Positions 7,116 to 12,442 of a stretch of DNA of 12,442 bases are shown here, piece by piece. The stretch is taken from contig CAMNQO010000032.1 in NCBI GenBank assembly GCA_946549475.1, positions 1 to 12,442 on the forward strand, given 5' to 3'. Source of the DNA: an uncultured Bacteroidales bacterium. Its GTDB lineage: Bacteria > Bacteroidota > Bacteroidia > Bacteroidales > UBA932. Position numbers and translations under genes: made by a program. Position 1 is the stretch's first letter. Each line of letters opens with the position of its first letter. The notes under the pieces are model-generated. The model searched no databases, was not told the DNA's origin, and saw only the letters and a list, made by a program, of their open reading frames with translations.

Positions 7116-7117
7116 CC

Positions 7118-8176
7118 ATGCGTATCTTGCAGGATGAGAACATCAGCCGGGCTATGTGCTTTACAGCCGGGGTTGTACTGGGTCAGGCGGCCCGGGAAGC
7201 ACGGTTGTGGCTTGCAGGCGTGACGCTGGCCCTGCTGCTCGCATATACGCATTTTTCGGGAAAAAAATGCCTGAAAAAAGAAAAATTTTTCCTGTTTTGT
7301 GTTTTTGCAAGCGGACTGTTCTGCGGACTGCTGGCGGAAGAGGACACGGGCGCGTGGCATTGGCAGCGGGCGGAAAGATGGGCCGACGCCGTGCGCATGC
7401 GCATCCGCAGCCTCCCCTGGCGCGATACCGTCACGGGCGAACTGGTCTGCACCCTGCTGACCGGGGACCGCAGCGGTCTCCCGCCGGCGCTCAAAAATGC
7501 TTTCCGCCGGAGCGGAGCCTCGCATCTGCTGGCCTTGTCGGGACTGCATGTCGGCATGATCTGCCAGGTCGTGGACAAACTGTCCGGACTCGCCGGCAAT
7601 ACACCCGTACAGAAAAAAGCACGCAGCGTCCTGCTCATCCTGTTCTGCGGTCTCTACACCCTGTCCACGGGCGCCGGCCCTTCCATCGTCCGGGCTTTTT
7701 TCTTCATTGCTTTGCGGGAGACGGCATCCATCCTGGAACGGAAAGTCAGCCCCTCCGACATCCTGGCGGGAGCACTCATCCTGCAAGAAGCCCTGCATCC
7801 GCCCATAGTACGGGAAACCGGCTTCCAACTGAGTTATCTGGCCATGGCGGGCATCACCTATCTCTATCCGCGCCTGCAAAAGGCCTGGCCGGAAACAGAG
7901 CGGGAAAACGGGCTCAAAAAAGGGCTGCACAAAGTCTGGGACCTGTGCGCCCTGTCCATCAGTTGTCAGGTACTGACGGGCCCGCTGGCATGGTGGAAAT
8001 TCGGCTCCCTGCCGCTGTGGTTCCTGCTGACCAACCTGCTCTGCATGCCCCTGATGACCGTGGTGATGGCCGGCTCATTAGCGGCCCTGGCAACCACTTC
8101 GGAAGGGCTGGTCGCACTCGACGAAGCCTGCTGCCGGGTCTTGATTTTCATCCTGGAAACCATCGCCTCGCTCTGA
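7118..8176 (+). CDS. Short ComEC/Rec2-type DNA-uptake channel protein
   Basis: ComEC forms the inner-membrane channel through which single-stranded DNA enters during natural transformation. The Competence-domain core is clear: LTGDRSGLP (about residues 114-122), the hallmark FRRSGASHLLALSGLHVGM (129-147), STGAGPSIVRAFFF (183-196), GFQLSYLAMAGI (235-246) and SLPLWFLLTNLLCMP near 297-311. At 352 residues it is about half the size of typical members. The first two helices run almost directly into the core, with no room for the DUF4131 OB-fold region (only about 35 residues at 75-110), and there is no C-terminal beta-lactamase-like domain. It ends abruptly at IASL, inside what is usually a late membrane segment. 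No TAnnTTTG box was found upstream on this strand. It may be a compact variant or decaying. Confidence 0.85.
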   Translation: MRILQDENISRAMCFTAGVVLGQAAREARLWLAGVTLALLLAYTHFSGKKCLKKEKFFLFCVFASGLFCGLLAEEDTGAWHWQRAERWADAVRMRIRSLPWRDTVTGELVCTLLTGDRSGLPPALKNAFRRSGASHLLALSGLHVGMICQVVDKLSGLAGNTPVQKKARSVLLILFCGLYTLSTGAGPSIVRAFFFIALRETASILERKVSPSDILAGALILQEALHPPIVRETGFQLSYLAMAGITYLYPRLQKAWPETERENGLKKGLHKVWDLCALSISCQVLTGPLAWWKFGSLPLWFLLTNLLCMPLMTVVMAGSLAALATTSEGLVALDEACCRVLIFILETIASL

Positions 8177-8185
8177 AAAGGACCT

Positions 8186-8222
8186 CGGACGGGACGGCCT
8201 CTTGGGCGTATCCGGACGGGAC
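8186..8222. repeat. 10-base direct repeat between convergent comEC and apbE
   Basis: CGGACGGGAC occurs at 8186-8195 and again at 8213-8222, a 27-base period, in the 45-base gap between the ends of comEC and apbE. The second copy touches the apbE stop codon. It does not form a terminator-like hairpin with a T tract. It may be a remnant of duplicated coding sequence, or chance in GC-rich DNA. Confidence 0.35.
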
Positions 8223-9316
8223 TATTCGAGCGAAAAGCCCTCCGATGTCCAGACTTGCAGTCCGGCGACCGCCTGCGGGTCTGCATCCTGCGGCTGCCCT
8301 TTGCTGATGAGACAGGCCTCGATGCCGGGGTGGGCCTGGATAAAGGCGGCCGCCTGCCCGGCGCCGACCACCATGCAATAGGTGGCGATGCCGTCCGCCA
8401 AGGTGGCGGGATAGGCGGCAAAAGGGGCTCCGGGAGCGGTAAGGGGACAATCCGGACCGACGACAACCGTGGCGGACAAGAGCGTATGCGTCACCGGACG
8501 GCCGGTGGACGGATCGATGGTGTGGGCGTATTTGATGCCGTCCTTGACATAGAATTTCCGATAATTGCCGGAAGTCACCACCCCCGCAGGGACATCCTTT
8601 ACACAAAACACGCCGCTGAGATTGCGTCCGGGCGTGTCGTTGCCGTCAAGCGGGGCGTCAATGCCCAAGGTCCAGGGCTTTCCCGAAGCATTGGCTCCGG
8701 CGCAGACCATCTCGCCTCCGACATTGACCAGCATATCCCGGACCCCTCCCGCAGACAGATACGCGGCCAGCACATCGCTGCTGAAGCCTTGCGCCAAAGC
8801 GTTGAAATTGAAACGCTGGACGCTTCCGTCCGGACGGACGGGCAGAAATGAGCCGCACAAAGCCCGCAGGGAATCGGTCTGCCGGACGGAAGGCAAGGAA
8901 TCATGCTTGAATCCGAATCCCCAGGCATCGAACAGATCCGCAGCCGAGGCGTCCACCTTGCCGTCGGTCAACTCCCAGACGGCCTGTGAAAGCGCCAGCA
9001 TCCGCAAGAAGAGCGTATCGTAGCCTGCCGCCAGCGCCTCCTCATGCGAGACGGCCGTCCCGGCGGGAAGCGTCAGATCCCCCCGGTTGTGACGGGAAAG
9101 GACGGACCCCCGGTTGTAGCCGGAAAGGGAGGCGTCGATGGCGCTGAGCAACGAATCCAGCCCGCGCTGCAACTCGCGGCGGCTCGCCGATACGCCTTGC
9201 AGGTTGGCTTTCACCTGCCACACGCCGCCCTGGGCATAGCCCGTAAAATCCACATACGCGGGACGGCTGCATGAAAGGAAGCACAGGGAAAGCATCACGA
9301 AAAAGGTCTTTTTCAT
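8222..9316 (-). CDS. apbE: FAD:protein FMN transferase, ApbE family lipoprotein
   Basis: ApbE transfers FMN from FAD onto a Thr in partner proteins such as subunits of the Rnf or Nqr ion pumps, on the outer side of the inner membrane. The 364-residue product starts with a lipoprotein signal (FLSC, Cys16). Family motifs follow: LSGYNRGSVLSRHNRG (64-79), DASAADLFDAWGFGF (122-136), FNFNALAQGFSSDVLA (169-184), LVNVGGEMVCAG (196-207), GVVTSGNYRKFYV (245-257), HTIDPSTGRPV (265-275) and ADGIATYCMVVG (307-318). A Pro/Ala-rich stretch (about 288-305) sits between the last two, where shorter linkers are usual. The frame is open far beyond the start, but the ATG at 9316 gives the signal peptide and follows a promoter. 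No rnf or nqr genes are nearby, so its target lies elsewhere. Confidence 0.95.
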   Translation of the reverse strand: MKKTFFVMLSLCFLSCSRPAYVDFTGYAQGGVWQVKANLQGVSASRRELQRGLDSLLSAIDASLSGYNRGSVLSRHNRGDLTLPAGTAVSHEEALAAGYDTLFLRMLALSQAVWELTDGKVDASAADLFDAWGFGFKHDSLPSVRQTDSLRALCGSFLPVRPDGSVQRFNFNALAQGFSSDVLAAYLSAGGVRDMLVNVGGEMVCAGANASGKPWTLGIDAPLDGNDTPGRNLSGVFCVKDVPAGVVTSGNYRKFYVKDGIKYAHTIDPSTGRPVTHTLLSATVVVGPDCPLTAPGAPFAAYPATLADGIATYCMVVGAGQAAAFIQAHPGIEACLISKGQPQDADPQAVAGLQVWTSEGFSLE

Positions 9317-9345
9317 ACTACGGTACGGTTTGGAATCTGCGGATG

Positions 9346-9353
9346 CAAAGATA
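9346..9353 (-). promoter_or_regulatory. -7 promoter box of apbE
   Basis: TATCTTTG on the minus strand is an exact TAnnTTTG match, 29 bases before the apbE ATG. A clear -33 TTG at the right spacing is missing; the site reads TTTTTCA. It lies back to back with the FISUMP operon promoter, and the two -7 boxes are about 40 bases apart. Confidence 0.65.
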
Positions 9354-9370
9354 GCAAACGCGGATGATTT

Positions 9371-9401
9371 TTGAAAAATAAGCAAGGATTTGTTATCTTT
9401 G
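9371..9401 (+). promoter_or_regulatory. Promoter of the FISUMP-PASTA-rluD-hisS operon
   Basis: TTG at 9371-9373, a 20-base spacer and TATCTTTG at 9394-9401 form a complete Bacteroidota sigma-70 promoter. Transcription should start near 9408. This rules out a translation start at the TTG at 9371, and fits the ATG at 9428 with AGAAG 7 bases upstream. Confidence 0.8.
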
Positions 9402-9427
9402 TAGGATTTAGTACAAGAAGTATGTTC

Positions 9428-10483
9428 ATGAAAAGAACTTTTTCCTTCCTTCTCTTGTGTGCCGTCCTCCTTGCGGCCTGCAAAAAAAATGAGACGGCGC
9501 CTTCCAAAGGGACGCTTACAGGCTCCCTCTCCATCAAGTGCGTCAACTATATCGCCGCAGGACAGACGGTCAGTTTCACGACCGACCACAGGCTCTATCA
9601 TCCCAAAAACGGCACGCTGAGTTATACCTGGAAGATCTCTTCGTTCATGGACAGTTATGAGCCGGGCGAGGGAACGGACAACGGCTTCAAATATACCTTC
9701 AAAAAAGATACGCTCGGGACTTTCACGGTCACCTGCATGGTAACGCCCTCCGGAGACTACTACAGCACTTCGGCCAACGAGTATGTCACCCTGGTCAAGG
9801 GCGGCATCGGCATCAACAAGGCCGGCAAGTCCTATGAATGCAGCCTGCCGCTGGACTATGATGCCGGCAAAGACTCCCTCTGGCTCTATCAGGACAGCAC
9901 CTATGTTTCCACCAGGATCGGAGGCAGGCACTGGATGCGCTGCAACCTCGCCGCCGGCAAAGCCCGCAGCACCGGCACGGCCGGACGCGACATCGGCGTG
10001 GGATTCCGTGGTTACGGGATTCTCAAGGATGTCCTGGGCTGCTATTACACCTGGGAAGAAGCCGTGGATGCCTGTCCCGACGGCTGGCACCTCCCCACGG
10101 AAGAGGAATGGACGGCGATGGCCGCCGCCCTGGCCGCAAAGGCCGGTCTGCCCGACACCCCTGCTGCGCTGAACGACTGGAAGGGCGTAGCCGGAGAGAT
10201 GATGTGCCCTTACACCTTCAACGGCGAGCAGATGCAGGAGTACCGGCCGGAAGTGGACAAGACCGACAACGCCCGCCTGTCCGTCAAAATGCTCGGATAT
10301 GGCACGGCGGGCAGATATTTCAACTTCTTCGGAGAAAAGGCCGCGTTCTGGACCGCCACGCCGTACGCGGAAGACGGGACCAAAGCCTGGTGCCGCTTCT
10401 TCTCCTATGACAGCGCCGACGTGCTGGTCTCCGCGATGGACAAAGCCAGTTTCAGCGCCCAAGTCCGATGCATCAAAGACTGA
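9428..10483 (+). CDS. FISUMP-domain lipoprotein with N-terminal PKD/Ig-like domain
   Basis: This is a 351-residue envelope lipoprotein of unknown specific role. The signal peptide ends LLAAC (Cys18). An Ig/PKD-like beta domain follows (about 30-122), with YIAAGQTVSF, LSYTWKIS and GTFTVTCMVTP. The C-terminal half (about 165-351) is a Fibrobacter succinogenes major paralogous (FISUMP) domain. Hallmarks are IGGRHWMRCNLA, YYTWEEAVDACPDGWHLPTEEEW, FWTATPYAEDGTKAWCRFF and the closing VRCIKD. The fold is related to C-type lectins, and such proteins are often surface-exposed and binding. The ATG at 9428 is preferred over 9422 because AGAAG lies 7 bases upstream; the next gene begins 1 base after its stop. 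Cys-Lys-Lys-Asn-Glu after the lipobox is acidic/basic rather than a clean lipoprotein export signal. Confidence 0.87.
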   Translation: MKRTFSFLLLCAVLLAACKKNETAPSKGTLTGSLSIKCVNYIAAGQTVSFTTDHRLYHPKNGTLSYTWKISSFMDSYEPGEGTDNGFKYTFKKDTLGTFTVTCMVTPSGDYYSTSANEYVTLVKGGIGINKAGKSYECSLPLDYDAGKDSLWLYQDSTYVSTRIGGRHWMRCNLAAGKARSTGTAGRDIGVGFRGYGILKDVLGCYYTWEEAVDACPDGWHLPTEEEWTAMAAALAAKAGLPDTPAALNDWKGVAGEMMCPYTFNGEQMQEYRPEVDKTDNARLSVKMLGYGTAGRYFNFFGEKAAFWTATPYAEDGTKAWCRFFSYDSADVLVSAMDKASFSAQVRCIKD

Positions 10484-10484
10484 G

Positions 10485-11297
10485 ATGAATAAAGCGAAAA
10501 ATACATTCGGCCGACGGGCCGCCAAAAACCTGGCCGGGATGCTGGCCCTGTATGCGGGCATCATCCTTGCGGCTGCGCTGGGCCTGGGACTTTTCACCCG
10601 CCACGGCAAAGAAATCAAAGTACCGGATTTTACCGGCATGAGCGTCCCCCGGGCCGAAGCCCTGGCCGGACAGAAAAAACTGGAAGTGCTGGTTGACGAC
10701 TCCATCTATGTCCGCCGCATGGCTCCGGGCGCCATCTACCGGCAGAATCCCGCACCCGGCACCGGCGTCAAGCAAGGCCGGAAGATCCGGCTGGTCATCA
10801 ATGCCGTCAGCCCCAAAAGGGTCGTGATGCCCAATGTCGTCGGCTATTCGCTGCGGCAGGCCACCTCCGAAATCATCGGTGCCGGCCTGCAAGTGGGGAC
10901 CTTGTCCTATGAAAATGATTTCGCAACCAACAATGTGCTGGCCCAGCGCCATAAGGGCGAAAACATCGGGGCCGGCACCCTCCTGGAAAGCGACAGCGTC
11001 ATTGACCTGACCCTCGGCGTGAACGCCAAGGAAAACGCCACCGCCATCCCGGACCTGCTCGGCATGCACTTCCTGCAAGCCTCGGATTTGCTGCACGACA
11101 ACTCACTCAATGTCGGAAAGACGGTTTTCGAGCGGGATATCAGGACCTATGCCGACACCCTGGCCGCCGTCGTTTACAGACAGATTCCGGACATCGGCGG
11201 CGAGAGCGTCAAAATGGGAACCGCCGTCAGGCTTTATTTCACCCTGGACCCCGGCAAGGTGCCCGTACGCCAGACAGCCGAAACAAGCGACCGATGA
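10485..11297 (+). CDS. PASTA-domain membrane protein without a kinase domain
   Basis: The 270-residue protein has a basic N-terminus, one transmembrane helix (about residues 17-37) and three PASTA repeats outside the membrane (about 44-107, 112-180 and 184-255). Each repeat starts with a Pro-Asp/Asn motif: VPDFTGMS, MPNVVGYS and IPDLLGMH. PASTA modules bind muropeptides or beta-lactams in penicillin-binding proteins and Ser/Thr kinases. Here there is neither kinase nor transpeptidase, a form I know from Bacteroidota, where it commonly precedes an rluD-type gene. The start at 10485 is chosen because it directly precedes the membrane segment and lies 1 base after the FISUMP stop. The stop overlaps the next ATG as ATGA. 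A peptidoglycan-sensing or anchoring role is inference. Confidence 0.92.
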   Translation: MNKAKNTFGRRAAKNLAGMLALYAGIILAAALGLGLFTRHGKEIKVPDFTGMSVPRAEALAGQKKLEVLVDDSIYVRRMAPGAIYRQNPAPGTGVKQGRKIRLVINAVSPKRVVMPNVVGYSLRQATSEIIGAGLQVGTLSYENDFATNNVLAQRHKGENIGAGTLLESDSVIDLTLGVNAKENATAIPDLLGMHFLQASDLLHDNSLNVGKTVFERDIRTYADTLAAVVYRQIPDIGGESVKMGTAVRLYFTLDPGKVPVRQTAETSDR

Positions 11298-12364
11298 AAC
11301 AGTTCGAAGAAGATATTGACTTCGAAGAGCAGCCTGAAGGACTTGAAGAAAACGAAGGGGCCTGCTTCGAGCACTACCGCTTCGTGATTGACAAGGGACA
11401 GGAGGCTTTGCGCGTGGATAAGTTCCTCGCGTACCACATGGACCACAGTTCCCGCCACCGCATCCAACTCGCCATCAAAGCCGGCTATGTGAAGGTGGGC
11501 GACAAGACGGTCAAGGCCAATTATATCGTCCGGCCCGGGGAGGTGGTCAGTTTCGTGATGCCCTACGAACGCAGGGGACTGGAAATCCTGCCCGAAAACA
11601 TTCCGCTCGATATCGTATATGAGGATGAGGATGTGCTGGTGCTGAACAAGCCCGCCGGCATGGTGGTCCATCCCGGCCACGGACATTACGACGGCACGCT
11701 GGTCAATGCCCTGGCCTTTCATCTGGGGCTGCGACAGGAAGCGGATGCGCAGGACGAAAGGATGGGCGTGCTCGTCCACCGCATCGACAAAGATACCTCC
11801 GGCCTGCTGGTGGTGGCCAAGAACGAAGAGGCGCAGTTCCATCTCGCCCGCCAGTTTTTCGTCCACAGCATCGACCGCCGTTATGTGGCGCTGGTCTGGG
11901 GCAACCTGCAGGAAGACGAGGGCACCATCGACGGCAACATCGGCCGCGACCCTTCCGACCGGCTGCGTTATAAAGTATATCCCGAAGGAGACCAAGGCAA
12001 GACGGCCGTCACGCACTACAAGGTACTGGAGCGTTTCGGTTTCGTCACGCTGGTCGAGTGCCGTCTGGAAACGGGCCGGACCCACCAGATTCGCGTCCAC
12101 ATGCGCCATATCGGGCATCCGCTCTTCGGTGATGAACGCTATGACGGTATGGAAATCCGTCAGGGTACCATCTACGCCAAATACCGCCAGTTCATCGAGA
12201 ACTGCTTCAAGATACTCCCCCGCCAGGCGCTACACGCAGCCGACCTGGGCTTCGAGCATCCCCGCAGCGGGAAATGGCTGGCTTTTCACGCCGAGATTCC
12301 CGAAGACATGCGGGCGTTGATTGAAAAATGGAGAAATTATACGAAAAATCTAACGGAACTTTAA
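11294..12364 (+). CDS. rluD: RluA/RluD family 23S rRNA pseudouridine synthase
   Basis: This cytoplasmic enzyme converts uridines to pseudouridine, probably in helix 69 of 23S rRNA if it is a true RluD orthologue. The 356 residues hold an acidic N-terminal tail (about 1-25), an S4 RNA-binding domain (about 38-95, LRVDKFLAYH and VKVGDKTVKANYIVRPGE), and the catalytic domain. The catalytic motif HRIDKDTSGLLVVAKN lies at 162-177, with the nucleophile Asp165. Further family motifs are NKPAGMVVHPG (118-128), KTAVTHYKVLE (236-246) and LETGRTHQIRVHM (258-270). It starts in an ATGA overlap with the PASTA gene, and its TAA shares a base with the hisS ATG. RluA, RluC and RluD specificity cannot be separated reliably by eye, so the symbol is tentative. 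Confidence 0.92.
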   Translation: MKQFEEDIDFEEQPEGLEENEGACFEHYRFVIDKGQEALRVDKFLAYHMDHSSRHRIQLAIKAGYVKVGDKTVKANYIVRPGEVVSFVMPYERRGLEILPENIPLDIVYEDEDVLVLNKPAGMVVHPGHGHYDGTLVNALAFHLGLRQEADAQDERMGVLVHRIDKDTSGLLVVAKNEEAQFHLARQFFVHSIDRRYVALVWGNLQEDEGTIDGNIGRDPSDRLRYKVYPEGDQGKTAVTHYKVLERFGFVTLVECRLETGRTHQIRVHMRHIGHPLFGDERYDGMEIRQGTIYAKYRQFIENCFKILPRQALHAADLGFEHPRSGKWLAFHAEIPEDMRALIEKWRNYTKNLTEL

Positions 12365-12442
12365 TGGCACAGAAACCTTCCATCCCAAAGGGCACGCGCG
12401 ATTTCGGCCCCTCCGAAATGGCCGCCCGCAATTATATTTTCG
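12364..12442 (+). CDS. hisS: Histidyl-tRNA synthetase (N-terminus only)
   Basis: Only 26 codons are in the window before its right edge. They read MAQKPSIPKGTRDFGP and continue SEMAARNYIF. PKGTRDF is the highly conserved N-terminal motif of class II histidyl-tRNA synthetase, which charges tRNA-His with histidine. The ATG at 12364 overlaps the rluD TAA stop by one base (TAATG), so it is read on the same message as the FISUMP, PASTA and rluD genes unless an internal promoter exists. Confidence 0.9.
   Translation, partial: MAQKPSIPKGTRDFGPSEMAARNYIF

Noticed and set aside
8177..8221. Possible terminator between comEC and apbE
   Set aside because: There is a direct repeat but no stable hairpin followed by a T tract.
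9371..9427. Earlier start (TTG at 9371) for the FISUMP lipoprotein
   Set aside because: The extra residues would be encoded by the promoter itself, and the signal peptide begins at the later ATG.
9317..10705. Upstream extension of the apbE frame (827 codons in all)
   Set aside because: The extension is antisense to the FISUMP and PASTA genes and crosses two promoters. The ATG at 9316 gives a proper lipoprotein signal and family start.
11234..12118. 294-codon open frame antisense to rluD
   Set aside because: It is fully covered by the strongly supported rluD gene and has no recognisable motifs.
1..12442. CRISPR arrays, tRNA or rRNA genes, insertion sequences, phage or defence genes
   Set aside because: No regularly spaced repeats, tRNA-like cloverleaf, transposase motif or recognised defence domain was found on reading either strand.

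Overview
The window looks like chromosome from a Bacteroidota bacterium, most likely a gut or rumen member of the Bacteroidales. The GC content appears fairly high for the phylum (estimated by eye, not computed). The evidence is: four promoters with the Bacteroidota sigma-70 -7 box TAnnTTTG (TATCTTTG each time), few Shine-Dalgarno sequences, several lipoproteins with short signal peptides, a FISUMP-domain lipoprotein, a DUF3822 protein directly before rsmD, and a kinase-less PASTA protein directly before an rluD-type gene. No rRNA, tRNA, CRISPR array, insertion sequence or phage gene was seen. Gene density is very high and no gap exceeds about 110 bases.

Region 1 (1-3681, minus strand) is one tight operon read right to left: an NrnA-like DHH phosphoesterase, a short FKBP-like lipoprotein, a longer lipoprotein with two FKBP-like domains, and a MATE-family transporter cut by the window edge. 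All junctions overlap or are separated by 3 bases or fewer.

Region 2 (3776-5779, plus strand) diverges from region 1 across a 94-base gap that carries two copies of a palindromic element. It holds a single-pass membrane protein of unknown function, a DUF3822 protein and the 16S rRNA methyltransferase RsmD, all with overlapping ends.

Region 3 (5801-8176) has acetate kinase on the minus strand with a strong promoter. Diverging from it is a very short ComEC/Rec2 channel protein that lacks both the usual N-terminal OB-fold region and the C-terminal beta-lactamase-like domain. No phosphotransacetylase gene is adjacent to ackA.

Region 4 (8222-12442) has an ApbE flavin transferase lipoprotein on the minus strand. 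Diverging from it is a plus-strand operon: FISUMP lipoprotein, PASTA membrane protein, RluD-type pseudouridine synthase and the start of histidyl-tRNA synthetase. These junctions are a 1-base gap, a 4-base overlap and a 1-base overlap.

Most genes are housekeeping (RNA turnover, rRNA modification, tRNA charging, acetate metabolism) or envelope-associated. I found no clearly new defence or mobile system. The items most worth following up are the conserved unknown pair before rsmD, the minimal ComEC, the FISUMP lipoprotein at the head of a translation-related operon, and the FKBP lipoproteins coupled to NrnA.
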